DNA of 64,000 nt, taken from contig JANPYM010000001.1 in the NCBI GenBank assembly GCA_025890175.1, positions 2,814,288 to 2,878,287 on the forward strand, given 5' to 3'. A program made the translations under genes and the position numbers. The DNA comes from Ciborinia camelliae. Taxonomy: Eukaryota > Ascomycota > Leotiomycetes > Helotiales > Sclerotiniaceae. Shown here one piece after another: positions 47,278 through 61,044 of this stretch (its first letter is position 1; each line of letters begins with the position of its first letter). The notes under the pieces are model-generated. The model saw only the letters and a program-made list of their open reading frames with translations, had not been told where the DNA came from and searched no databases.

Positions 47278-48114
47278 TTTAGATGGTTTGTATTTGGGCT
47301 TTTTGTGATTAAAGGAGATTTGGTATATTTAAATAGCGATGTGCTGAGACTGTAATATCTGTGTTCGAGATCCGAAGGCCAAGGTAAATGGATGGATGGA
47401 TGGATCTCTTTGTTTGCAAGACTCAACTTCAACTGCTTGGCTTGGTCCTAGAGTGCTATGATCCTTCGTACGACAATTGATTTGGTCGTGCCGTTTATCT
47501 GTGTCAACTCATGTAATTGGTGAAGTGGTATTATATGTCTGGGTATTGGTCGCACCCGATGGGAGCTCATTCACAAAAAGTTAACCTAAAAGGTCCAAGG
47601 CTGAGGCTGAGGCTGAGGTTGATTAAACACAGCCACATTTCGGCATTTTGTTCCGTGCCCGCCCCAATATTGCTGCTTACTTTGAAGGCTTTCGCGTCCA
47701 CGGCTCTAGTCTGGTTGCTTTTGCTTGAATACAAAGATTGAAGTTTTTAGAACTTTGACCGGACTTCTTCTGACCTTTTTATATTGCTTGTCAATTTTTC
47801 CCGGATTCACGAGACACGATCTACTTGGATAATATCAAGAATATATCACTACATAGGTAAGGTTTGGAGTGATTGACGGCGAATCCATAACTACCCCGTG
47901 GACCTAGGTAAATATCATACAGGATAAGGCGAGCGATAGTAAAACCCCACACTTTTTATTGCCGAACATCCCACTCTGATTCCCTCTGGTTCCCGGTTCG
48001 CGAACGCAGCAGATACATCATATCTAGGCAGACGAACTTCCAGAATTGCTTCGGCGCAAGCTCATCACAACTACATATACTGGAACGGAAGTCTTTCTCT
48101 CACAATCCTTCAAA
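47278..48114. promoter_or_regulatory. Divergent promoter between SFT1 and the Ysc84-like gene
   Basis: The 837-base gap separates two outward-facing starts. It has a GGCTGAGGCTGAGGCTGAGG repeat near 47599 and a GATGGATGGATGGATC run near 47388-47405. No specific regulator is assigned. Confidence 0.4.
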
Positions 48115-49584
48115 ATGCCTTTAGGAATCAATAATCCGCTTCCTTCGTCTATGGCGTGTAAGTTGCATTATATTTGGCTGGCTGACATGGGATCATTCAA
48201 CTACAAAAAGATATCTAAGCTGACATCTACTTTTTACCAGCGGAATGCAAAAAGTGCGGAAAGATCTTGAGCTCTTTCGTCGATCCACGACAAGCTTTTG
48301 GTCCAGATAAGATCATCCCACCACATGTCCTCGCGCAAGCAAAGGTTCATCCTCCCTTCGCCATCTCCCTTCCCAGCCCCCAATTTTCGAACCCTATACT
48401 AACATTCTCCTCAAAACCAGGGTCTCGCGATCGTTACTGTTCTGAAGGCCGGATTCCTCGGTTCCGGCCGTTATGGTAATGGTGTAGTAGTAGCTCGTCT
48501 CGCCGATGGTTCTTGGTCCGCACCATCAGCAATCGGAATTGGCGGGGGCGGGATTGGTGGACAAATCGGTTTCGAACTTACGGATTTCGTCTTCATTCTC
48601 AATGATGCCGCCGCCGTGCGCACCTTCTCTCAAGCTGGTTCCCTCACCCTAGGTGGAAACGTTAGTATAGCGGCTGGACCAATAGGACGAAATGCCGAGG
48701 CTGCCGGAGCTGCCAGTATGAAAGGTGTAGCTGGTGTCTTCAGTTATAGTAAAACAAAGGGTCTTTTCGCTGGTGTCAGTATCGAGGGAAGTGCAATTAT
48801 TGAGCGAAGGGATGCGAATGAGAAATTATACGGAAGGAGATTCACAGCTGCGGAGTTATTAGGAGGAGCAGTTCGGGCACCGCCAGCAGCACAACCACTT
48901 ATGGCTGTGTTGAATTCGAGAGTTTTCGCCGGACAAAGTGCTGATAATGGGACTTATAACGATACACCTGTTTATGACGAGCAACATGATGATGTGGTAT
49001 GGGAAGGTAGGAGAGGAAGTGCATATGGAGAAGGTGAACGAAGGGATCGAGGCGCAAGTTTAGGAAATGATGATGATTATGTCGACAACGCTCGTCCCAA
49101 ACGAGCGAACACATGGGCCGATGACATTTACGACAGACCTCCTACCAACGCGAGCAGAGCAAGGTCTGGAAGCGCATTTAATGACGATTATGTGTATACC
49201 GATTCTCCCCGTACACCCTCTAGTCAATTTGGCGGAAGTGGAAGTGGAAAAATAGGACCAGGTAGACCTGCAGCACCGAAACCAAAGTTTCAGCCGAAGG
49301 CATCGAGCCTGAGGAGTAATGAGGCGGTGGCGCAGTTTACATTTGATGCGGATCAACCGGGAGATTTGGGGTTCAAGAAGGGTGATATTATCACGGTGAC
49401 TAAAAAGACTGAGAGTAATGAGGATTGGTGGTATGTATACGTTTTTCCTTTTGTCATAGCATGTCCTGGGAATATAAGAGTAAGAAGTGGACACTCGAAG
49501 CTAATCTGTTATGCAATTAGGACTGGTACTATTAACGGACGGTCGGGTATCTTCCCTTCGAATTATGTCAAAATGAGGGAGTAG
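48115..49584 (+). CDS. Ysc84/Lsb3-like SYLF-SH3 cortical actin protein
   Basis: Exons 48115-48157, 48241-48344, 48421-49430 and 49521-49584 encode 406 residues. The third intron cuts the DWW/TGTING of the SH3 domain. The second intron has donor GTTCAT, branch ACTAAC and end CCAG. The SYLF domain runs about residues 12-235: IPPHVLAQAKGLAIVTVLKA, GFLGSGRYGNGVVVARL, IGIGGGGIGGQIGFELTDFV and GLFAGVSIEGSAIIERRD. Then a Ser/Asp-rich linker, then an SH3 domain at about 347-406 (AVAQFTFDADQPGDLGFKKG and SGIFPSNYVKMRE). Ysc84 binds actin filaments and works at endocytic patches with Las17. The domain order and length fit the family well. Confidence 0.92.
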
Positions 49585-52500
49585 ACTTCCACCGCCATCA
49601 CCCTCTATTTCACTCCGCTCGCCAACATACTTCTAGCATTATAAGCAAGAAAAACACCTTTGCTTGATTTAAGCATATCTACCTTTTCATATTTCGCATG
49701 GGGGAGTTTTTGGGGTTTTCTGGGCCTTTCCGGGCTTTCCATACCCAAGTATTTGTCTGTCTGTTCTGCGAGCGAATCAATTTCTATTTCCTTACTTTGC
49801 CCTCTTTTTCTCTCGCATTTTTCTGGTGGTTTGGATAGTACATTGCTGTGAATAGATGTAAGGCTCGGGCTCTGAGATTGATTTTGACCTCAGCGATAGG
49901 ATGGGGATGAGAGATATCCGAGACATCCGTGACATGTAGTACTAAGGAGGAAATTATATGGTACATAGTGATGAGGTAGTTATGGGATGGGAACTTGGGA
50001 TGCGGATACTGCAATACAGAGAAGAGCTTTTCTCTTTCTTGGATGGAATGGTTGGGTTGGGCTGGCTTTAGCGAATGACGAATGAATTAAAAATTGAAAA
50101 TATATCGTCTATTTCTTGGTTCCAGATATGTGAAGTGTGAAGATGTGGTCACAGTTGGTTGCTTGCTTAGGGTTGGCAGGTGAATACTTGTGTGTACATC
50201 TTTTCATATTCAAGTGAATTCTATGCGAGCGATAGTGAATGATTCATTCGTTTCAATTTCAACCCTCAACTCTCCAAGGTTTATATCGTCGATCTATCAT
50301 TCACTAATCTATCGAAAACTCAACCAATCAAGTGATACTTCTCAGCCCGCCTCCCCCCTTTTTTCCCGCTCCTCTCGCTTCGTTCACCTGGTGGTAAATA
50401 AAATTTCTCCGTACCTGACGCTCTAGCAAGCAACATGTGCCAAATAGGGGTCTCGTTCTCGAAGCGTGTCCTGGCGAGTCGATGAGTGGACTGGCTTGTA
50501 CCCAGGCGGGATTGGTCGAAGGATTTATTGTTACGGCGCCGGGTCGATGGTGGTGTTTGGGGGAGAAGAGGGGGAGTGGCAGCGTGTAAAGTGCTGTGAG
50601 ATGAACTTGGTATGTATTGTAGTTGCGCAAGGTCTGAGGATCGTATGGGCTTATATTTATATGATCGCGGTGCAGGGGGTTGGTTGGTGAGGTTTTGTGT
50701 AGTTTGTAGTTTGTAGTGTGGAGGGAGTTCTTTTGGGCCGGATGGGATTACCTACCTATGCATTGTGTGGGGGCGGAGCTGGAAGGTAGACGTTGGATTT
50801 AGTAATTAGGTACCTAGGTATTCACTATTGATTTGAACGATGAATGAATGGATATTCAAACCTAGCAGCTTTCATCTCCCATGTCCATTATTTGAAAATC
50901 ATCCATCTCCCGAGTCATGATTCGAATCTAGAGACTTTATGAAAGATGTCTTCCAATCATAGGAGAAACTGGGAGAGTCATTATCAAGGAGTAACTGCCC
51001 GGCCAAATGCTGTTTTATTGGTATAGATAGAGCTCTGGACTTTGATACTTCAAGCGTGGTGATTAAAGAGATTTGGTTATCGTCTGATATTATATTAGAT
51101 GAGGGAGCTGGATTATGATGGTTTTTTAATGATTGGTGATGCTGATAGTAGTTATGCCAGTTATGGGAAATAATATTAAAGCATGACGGTTATTGTAATC
51201 TTACAAGAGTTCAGTTGAAATTCGGGGTGTTGGTTAGGAGGTTGAACTTCAATTCTTTCACTGACTGACATCTATTGAAGTCTTTGATTCATACGCTCTA
51301 TATACCTTTTAAGAAGTAGAATATTTTCTTGCCGGTGTATGTGGCTTTTATTGATACTACTTATCTTTTTATACAATTTTAATCAAGACATCTAAATTAT
51401 ATTTACGTTGTAAATTTGCATCGCTATTTTAGACTTCACCTACCTACTCTTCCTGTATCTATAAGCCGTGGAAGCATAAAGGGTTCAAGTTGTGTACATT
51501 AAGGTTATTCCCAAGAGTGCTAGTATGAATCATAGTATATTTATCATCATAGTTCAGTATTCTGACATGCTGGTTCTTCTACGAGAAGGTTCTTTACACC
51601 ATTTCTGGTAAGCTTTCTGAACCTCTTCTCATTTTTTTGGTATATAAGCTTTACTTCTTGAATACCGATTACATATCAAGAGTTGTGAAAGTAGATCACC
51701 AAGGTTTCTCCCCATGGCTTGAGATGGCGGATGAGTTGTGAATGAATACTAGAGATACAGGTTTGTATTGCGTTTGGATGGGTGGATCTTGAGTAATTTG
51801 AGAGGAAGAGATTATGAAGATGAGGAAGAGAGAGGGGGGTGACAGTGGTTATGAATGGCAACAGATAGAGAAGTGTATATCGGTTTCGGGAAAATTGAAA
51901 TCTGGTAATCCAAATCTATCATTGACTCCAAGAGAGTGTAGCTACACTATAAATAGCCTTCCAGGTTCAAGAAATGGCATTGGTCGTCCTGATTTTCATA
52001 GAACCTTCCCTGCGTCTATTTTCCAGGTATTCGCCCTATCACTACCTCTTTTACCCCAAAGATGATAGCAGGAGTTGAATAAATGACAGTAAAATGTGAG
52101 ATAATGATAGTGAGACTAGTAGTTCTATAAATACCGAGATTGTTCATGGTTATTTCCTATCTGGGCGGCCAATAACTCTCTGCTTTCCCGTAATTCTCAT
52201 TGCACTATGATTTCTCCTTTTCAGTGCTCGGCATTGTCTCAAATTGTTCCATTAACCGAATATCAACAGTGTATTGGACTGTAGGTGTCTCACACTCTTT
52301 GAACATCTGGGTAGACAAGTATGGAAATTTCATAACTTCTTTCTAATGCTCACTGTTATATATCAGCACCTCTGAATGGTGATTATTTCTCATCTGATCA
52401 TATTCTGGGAGAGTTGGAGGAGTAAAAAACAGTGGTTGGAGAATACCTAAGTAGGTATAGGTACCTAGTAATAGTAACAAAAAGTGGAGAGAGGGGTCAG

Positions 52501-55500
52501 ACGAGAACATAACATTGGCAAAACTAGTCGGCCACCTGAACTTTCAATGGCTATCTCTGAATCAAAAACTATACTTAGCATAAGGAACCACCCAATGCTT
52601 TCTTTTCCAAGGATACTTATTATTTCCTGCTAATATCTGTGTATGCGAAACAATGAATTTTATATCAAGTCTCTTGGTATGAAAGTAGAGATATTCACTA
52701 CTCCAAACTCCTCAGTATGAATTTATCCATATCCATCAACACCATGCTGTTTCGCTTGCCTCTTTCCGTTTTTCTCTCCCACTTAGGTACCCCTCTTTTA
52801 CCAATCTACCCTTAAAACTAATTCACCATAGTTTCAATCTTCACCCGCTAGCTCCCTTGATTTTTCTCTCCTGGTTATATATTGTTTCATTCCAATGTAT
52901 AACATAGATCCCATCCTATTCTACGCAAGGCGATAATTGGCATTTTGATGCTGGAGACCTGGGGCTCTGCCAATACCCGTGTGAGTAATCAGATGCAAGT
53001 AACATTACTATTGTGACTGAGCTCGTGTCGGGTTCAAATTCTACGGTATGTTTGCTGAGTTTCTTTTCATCTGATAATTTGATATGTTGTGCAATTTGAA
53101 CGAATGATAGTTGTTGGAAGAATGGCAACAACTATCCTTATAAGACAGAACAGATTTTAGACGAGAAAACAAATGGATACTTTAATCTTCTAGCAGCCCA
53201 CTCTCAATCATTGAAGGCAAACATACTTGGTGCCAATTGTCAAGTAGTGAGTGAAATATCAACCTGAAGGCCAAACTTCATATACAACGAGCTTGGAAGA
53301 CCCACGTATCCAAGCAATGGAGAATTATATATCCTGTGACCTCGGATTCAAACTGCTATCACTCACTACCCAATCACCATTCTGTATCTCAACATATTAT
53401 TAAACACCTAATGATATAATGCCCGCTTTTCCCCTCCTTATTGTCTCCCCCAATCAGCATAACTTACTCCGCTCGGTCAAATTCACCTTAATCCACATAC
53501 CTATTCACAGGTCAGCTCATCACCATCATATTTCCCCACCGTTGTTTATATAAAGGGAGCAAAGGAAGGGGAAGATTGCTTATTAGCTCGAAACAAAACG
53601 CAGGTCTTCAAGACTACGAAAGGAACAACTTGACGCAATGCCGTCGCCGCTTCAGGAAACCCTGCTAGATATACTAAGTCTAGTCAGCAGCAATCGAACG
53701 GTGGGGAGGAGATAAGGAGGTGATATCATCGCAGACTTGAACCGGAGGATATTACAATTTTGCCATAAGTCTATGGATGGCAACGAAATATTGGAATGGG
53801 CTGGCTGGCATGATAAAGGCTGATATCATATCCGGCTGTGCCGATGTGAAGGTGTTAGCGTATGAGTCGATCAACTATAGGACCAAAGAAAATAGTGTGC
53901 TCCTCTGGGTCTTCAAAATTACTCTACTTTGAAAACCTTCGAGCCATACTTGATTTATATATCCAGTAAACGAAGATTATTCAGCATCTCAGCTGAATTC
54001 TCTGCATTCACTTGCTTTCGACCTCCTCTTCTCACCATGATTGACTCAAGTGATGTTATCTCGCTGTAAGGTAGAACAGACTTGGCTTCATAAAATTTTA
54101 TCCCAGCTTCTCTATAAGAACAAGCAAAGAAGACAGATTTAATTTACCAAAATACATACTGAAGAAACCACCAGTCTCTGGGTGTAGGAGAGAAGGTCAC
54201 ATAGCAAGCAAAAAGAGGAGCTATATATTACCAGATAAGTCGTCTCTTGCGTGGATAGATTAGCATGGGAATGAGAGTATATAACTTGGGATTTCAGTGA
54301 CAGGATGATGGATATAAAATCAAGAATAAGGACAGTGTGTGTAATGTAGCGGGAGTGAAGACACGCATGAAAACGACAAGTGAAAATAATAGATCAGACA
54401 AAAAAATTAAATGGAAGAGTAGTTGGATATCCATATGCCCCAGCCGTCATCAAATATCTACAGTCAAATAATATATTTATAAATATTTGAAATAAAACCT
54501 TTTTTAAACAAACGATGCAAACCCTCGACAAGACCGTTTGCCTTTCTGCGATTTTCTGGTAGTTTTAATCTAGAGCATCTGTGAATTATATAGCAAGATA
54601 GGTAGCTAGTTTTGAACATCAAGACTATTCACTACTATCCTCTTTTTCATGATATTGCTACTCTGGTCGCCAATATCTGAGGGGGGTCTTCATGCACGTT
54701 GCATGCGTGCCTATCTCTAGACCAATCGATCATAATTTCTGCAAAGCCAATTCCCCCCTCCTAACATTCTTCACTAATTCACCGTCCATAACCCGATCCC
54801 GGCACCAGAATAGAAACTCACAATAACTATTATATAAACACCCTCTCACTCCCCATCCAACTATCCCACTGCGAGCATTTCGAAAATGTGACTGAATCTG
54901 GTTCTAAGGAAACTTCAATGTGAAGTAAACCATCCATCTCCAGCTGGTGCGAATAAAGAAGTTGAGATAAGTTGGATGGTACAATTAGGTTTGGGTATTG
55001 TTTAAGGTGACTTTGTTGGATGTTTGGGATATTAATGATATTTAGGGAGAGTGACTAGGTAGGTAGGGAAAAGGGATGGCGAGTAAGAATGAGATAGTTT
55101 AGATGATATATATATCAGACGAGATAATATCGACAATAACCCATCTAAACACACATCCATCCTCCTCTTCCCAAGACCACTCCTTCCTACAACCACAAAA
55201 TTCCACCAGCAACTCCACAATCTGTACCCCAAATCCAGATCAAGATCCAGATCTCAAACTCACTACTTAGATCCAGGTATTTTCATTCCATTAACCCTAA
55301 CCATTTTTGGGCAAATACCAACACCTCCAGCTAAGGTTCTCCTGCTACACTTCTTTCCACACGACATTAAGAGAAGCAGATTTTTCCATCTCTCAACTTC
55401 CTCCTAAACAAGACCATAGTAGTAATGGAACTTGAAAAAGAGATTTTTTAAGCTACCTAGTATCGTGCCTAAATCTTACTACTGCATTGCGGCCCAACAG

Positions 55501-55614
55501 TGATTCTTGTTGAAAGTTTTTCTTTATGGTCAAGTATCTAGCTACCTCGTGACAATATTTTACTCTACTCCAATTATTTCATCCCATCTCAACACCTTCT
55601 CTTATCCCATCCCA

Positions 55615-55760
55615 ATACCCCCTCTCATCCAATACCTCTTCCCATCCCGTCACAATATCTCTTCTCATCCAATACCCCCTCTCATCCAATACCCCCTCTC
55701 ATCCAACACCTCCTCTCATCCAACACCTCCTCTCATTCAATAATACCTCTTCTCATCCCA
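55615..55760. repeat. Minisatellite of CTCATCCAATACCCCCT units
   Basis: About eight units of roughly 17 bases follow each other, drifting to CTCATCCAACACCTCCT. They give the Ser/Pro/His-rich ORF at 55507-55743, which is not called as a gene. Confidence 0.9.
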
Positions 55761-56956
55761 TCCATTGGCAATACCACTCAACTGACAAAACAAAACAAAA
55801 CACAAAAATAGACAGTGAGAAAAGATCGGGTATTCCCTATCCACATCCATATCCATCCACACCAACCAAAGACTATCCCAACCTAAATCTGATCCCAATC
55901 CTAAACCTACAACCAAACCAAACCAAACCCCAAACATTAATCCTAGGTATTCGACACCATTTCTGATTGATATTAAGAATGTATGTATGTTCAGTGTATG
56001 TGTTTAAATAGAAAGAGAAGGAGGGGTTTGTAGAATCCCGTGGAAAAGTATGTTTCGAGGGGAACTTAGACAGGGTGAATTAGGTGGATTGGATGGATTT
56101 ATTTTTGTAACTACCTACCTACCTAGTTAATGGTGAATGTAGGTAGATATTGAATATATAAAAGCTCAGCTCAGCTCGAGTTATGAGAAAAATGTATCTA
56201 CCTCCATATCCATACCTACCATCAGGATCTAGAATCTACCTACCTACCCCACAAAAGGGGGGGAAAGAAATGAAATCTCCAAGAGTATTTATTATAATTT
56301 ATAAATCCCATACATAGATATAATTAATATTCATCCAACCAAAAGAAAATCTTGGATCTTTTTTACTATATATAGTTCTATTCACTGGGCGTTTAATAAT
56401 TTTGTTCGGGTATTATTTAGATGGATGGATGGATAGATAGATACTCATGATGTATTTTATCTAAGAAAGTGAATACCTCCATCGATCTATCCATCCTCAT
56501 CCCAGCCACCCACCCATCATAAAGAGAGAGCACCATTCCCCAAATTTGTATCTAAGATCTAAGCAAGCCCAGCATAGATCATGAAATCCTTCTAGGAAGT
56601 CCAGCTCACCATCACAACACGCATAAACCAAACCAAATCAAAGCGTATTATCATGTAAAGTTCCATTTTGATGTTAAGCAAAAGTTAAGCACAAAAAGAA
56701 TACCCGGGTATGGTATCTTTAGGTATCTTTAGGTATATGGGATAGGGGATTCTTTGAGTTTCGTGATGGTGATGTATAGATGGATGTTTGTATAAATGAT
56801 AGCAGTATTGTAATAATAACGATAGCAATAACAATAACAATCAAAAAACCCCCAATAAAACAAGACGAGATGATCCCAAAACAAGACCAACAGAGGGAGT
56901 CCATCTCATCCCATCTCATCCCATCTCATCTCCCCCCTCCCCCTCTAAACAAAAAA

Positions 56957-57006
56957 CCACCAGCACCACCAGCACCACCAGCACCACCAGCACCACCAGC
57001 ACCACC
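56957..57006. repeat. ACCACCAGC nine-base tandem repeat
   Basis: About five perfect copies of a nine-base unit ACCACCAGC lie here. The complement reads as Trp/Cys runs and is not coding. Confidence 0.95.
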
Positions 57007-60000
57007 CCCTTCCCATCCCCTTCCCCCAAGCGAAAACCCAAATGATATATAATATTCCACACCCGGGCAATAGACCATTATCATCAAACACACAACTTCT
57101 TTTCTCTTCTCTTTTCTCTTCCCTTTTCTCTCTTCTCTTCTTGATAATTGTAGTTAAGGTTATAGGTATCTTTGATTGTGGAGGTGGAGAGGAAGCAAAG
57201 CCGAGGGAAGGGGGGGGATTTAACTTGAACTTTAACTTTAACAAGCTCGAGCTCAAGTTTGTTAGCGGGAAGAAAGAGGGGAAGGAAGAGGAGTATGCAT
57301 ACCTATACCTATACCCACCTATACGCAGGCTATCTACCTATCCACCTTCCTACCTATCTATGATCCAGATCCAGTATATGAATCGAATGGGACCTCGGTG
57401 AATGATATTTCTATCTATATTATGGATACCCATATATGATGCGATACACAACCAACAGGCGGTTGAGCCGTTAGATATGTATATGTATATGTATATGTAA
57501 ATGATATACCTACACTACACTCGAGCACATCATCGAGAAGAGAAAATTTTCGCCATCATATCATCAAATCATGTATGGTTTACGTAGGTGATGAAATAAT
57601 TATACGATACGGAGATGGGAAGAGTGACGTGAAGACGGGATGCGAAGTCACATTTCGATACTCCATGCATCATGATGGGGTTGATATATTGGATAGCACA
57701 CGTGGATGGAGTTTTTATGATCTCATCAGGATTGATGAGATGAAAAATATAGATGATGAAATTGTATTTGTATTAAATCTAGATATGGATTGAATTGTTT
57801 ATATAAAAGTTTGCACAGCAGTGCTCATTTCCTTGAGCATCAAGCATTTGCTAGATCAAGATATAGAAGAATGCCGAGGAAATAAATGAAGACATGGTGC
57901 CATTCCTCATAAGAATTCCATGTCGACACAATCCCATCATATGATGACAACCCCCCAAACATTCATCTCATCAGTAGGATTATGCCAGTACCAAACAGTT
58001 CCAAATCAAAAAAATATTCCAATCTCAAAGGCTTTCAGAAAACACGAAGCATCTACTAAAATATTCGTCCAGTTCACATCACACATCAAGTTCCTTTTTG
58101 GAACTCAACATAAGCTGTCCCTATCTGGATATTCATCATTTAAGCCTTTGAGATTGAACCACTCGCACTCCCTCTTCTCTCCACCTATCTCGCACCGAAA
58201 AACTTGGATTCAGTAGTTCACGAGCAATCCGAATAAGGAAGTCGGGTCCCTTGCCCCTCCTTCCCTCGTCAAAAAAAAAAGGAAATCGGAAAACAAATGA
58301 CGTGCAAAGAAAATAGAAAAGGTGGGAGGGTGCATTATTCTCAACACACGGCCCTCGTCAAATTCGATTTTTTAAAAAAGAAAATGAGCAGAGCTGAACT
58401 GAACCTTGGAAATCTTTGATATCGATGTGGACCTCGGAAGGTAATACAGGGTTCTCTCTCCAAGCCCCCAGAAGGTTATGCATCAAACCTTGATTTATGA
58501 TCCGCTACCGCTAGAGTCCAAACAGGCCAGATATCAATATCAATATTTCTTTGCCGAACGATTATTTGGACGCTAGGGTGAAAGAATACATCTTAAAACG
58601 TTGTTGCAACGTAAAAGACTTTTCGATGTCGGATTATGCGGAAATTTCAATCCGCCATATGGAAGCGCTGTGATGTATGATCGGTGTAAATTCGTGAATT
58701 CGGACTTTCCTCTGATATATTCGTACTCGAGCCGAGATGAGAGCTTGACGCTTGAAAGCGACCTTTGGCATACCTACCTTGATTATCGTCGTTCGTAGTA
58801 GCCACGATTGAATAAAGTGATAGCCATTAGGTATTGAACAACTCGTAAACGCTTCTTTCAAGCATCCAGCCGTCCATTCAATTCCTCACCGTTGATTTCG
58901 CAACTCGGGGAATACAGCATCGTACAGTAGGGCTGCGTGTTGCATGCATTGGCATCTTGCTCTCGTAGCTTAGAGGACTGGGATGGATTGGGCTGGGCCG
59001 GGTTTCATCAGCACCGTTCGGTGTATCCAGTTGTCATGGAAAATTGACCATCGGTCCTTCGAGATATCGAGGTCTCTTCGCGGGATTGATTGATCATTGA
59101 TGATATAAAAGATCATTGAGGCATGGAAAGAATCATGTAGGTATGAAGAGTGAATAACATGGCGAAATAGAAGAAAAACCTGATATAGAGAGAGAAGAAA
59201 AAAACATGGTGAAGAAATTTTCATTTTCTCTCTCCCCTCTCCAATAATTAATTGCTCCACAAAAAGAGAAGAAAAGATTTTTTTTTGTTTTAGGTACTAC
59301 TGTAACCTGTTTCTGCCACTGAAATCACTGATGCGAGTCATTTAGGGGCTCTCCCTTGTAAAAATGTGCCAAGACTCCATAAATTATCCATAATTTTATT
59401 GAGGACCTTGATTATTACAGCACAGCGGCGGATGAAATATTTTGACCAGGGAGGGAAACTGATAAGCTTCCCGAGGTCCTTCTAGAAGGGTTCAAGATCA
59501 GATTATTATCTATTAATAGACTAGGGTTTTAGGGAAATAAATAATAATACTGTATGTAGTAGTTAACAGTATCGAATAACACCTGTGATTAGGTAGTAAG
59601 GTAGTACCATACCGGTAGTTTACGTAGGTAGGGGGATAATAATAATACGGGTACGCCGGAGGGGGTCGTGTACGAAGTAGCACGGTAGGGCTACAATCTT
59701 TTTCCATTTCTTCAATAGAAATGGCCATGTTGCAGTGCGCTAGGCTATGGGCAATGGGCAATGGGCAATGAGCAAGTACCATCAAAACGCCATAAGGATA
59801 TCGTACTGTAGATAGATATTGTCTGTGCCATACGTACGTACTGTAGCCAGACTACCTACTCCTACTCCTACTCCTACTCATTAAAATCCAGATTCCAGAC
59901 TCATCGCGGACCCCTACAATAGCCTCCAGGACACGAATCGAAAATCGAAATCGAAAGCCGAACCAGCGAAACAGCCCTCCCTCATGGCCTCCTGACCTCC

Positions 60001-60426
60001 CAACCTCCTCCAAGTCCCTCGTAAATTCGTAAATTCGTAAAAGCATAAGAATTTAACGTTTCCATACCTACCTAATATTAGGTACCTGTCCAATATCCAT
60101 CCCAATATCCATCCGAACCTAGAAGAGAGACAGACGACTTTCTAAATTCTAATCTTCTAATATCGATCGATAATCCAAGTCATACCAAGCCTGAACCCCT
60201 AGGTAGGTAGCTTACCAATACTGTATTCAGGAACCGGACGTCTCATTCCAGCTCACACCGCTACATACCTCCTACCTAGGTAGGTAGGTATGATATATCA
60301 AATGATCAAATGATGCTAGGTACCGCGAGATGAGATTAGATTACCATGTTGCTCCATTGCTCCATTGCTCCGCAATCGGGACATCGATAGACTCCAGGAT
60401 AGACTCGGATAGGTAGAGTATGGAGA

Positions 60427-60469
60427 AATAATAATAATAATGATGATGATGATGATGATGATGATGATG
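60427..60469. repeat. ATA then ATG trinucleotide runs
   Basis: An ATA run of about five units changes into an ATG run of about nine units. This is a simple microsatellite. Confidence 0.95.
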
Positions 60470-60951
60470 TATCCGTAACGTGTGGGAATTAAGAAAAAAG
60501 TATGGAAAAAGTATGGGTAAATACGACATCCTATATCTAACAGTGTAACCAAACTTACCAAAGGAACCAACTTATAAACCGATGAGATGCGGAGATGCAG
60601 AATAATGAAGATCTTCAAGATTGGGCAATGGGGGGTTTGATCTTGAAGGGATTATTGATGAGGAATATTGAGTTGGTAGGTAGGTAGGTAGGTAGGTAGG
60701 ATTTGGGCAGCGCAGCGCAGCTGGAGTGGGTGAATTATTGATTAGTATATAACAAAAGTATTTTTGGTGCTCATCAATGGATGGCATCACTGATTGCAAC
60801 ATTCACTACCTCCAATTCATGAAAGATTCATGATCCAAGGTATCGTATTCTCTTTGTGAGATGAATTCAAAAGACTAATAAATAGACTAATAAGCAATAT
60901 CAATTCTTCTTTAACATTGAACTTCGTATCAGATTGTCCAACCATTACCAC

Positions 60952-61044
60952 GCTCTCCCAATTCCAATGTCCATGTTCAGAAGCTCTCCCAATTCCAATG
61001 TCCATGTTCAGAAGCTCTCCCAATTCCAATGTCCATGTTCAGAA
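60952..61044. repeat. Three perfect tandem copies of a 31-base unit
   Basis: Copies at 60952-60982, 60983-61013 and 61014-61044 are identical. The unit starts GCTCTCCCAATTCCAATG and ends in CATGTTCAGAA. The perfect identity suggests recent amplification. Confidence 0.95.

Noticed and set aside
53030..53050. GGGTTCAAATTC resembles a tRNA B box
   Set aside because: No A box at a suitable distance and no cloverleaf could be drawn.
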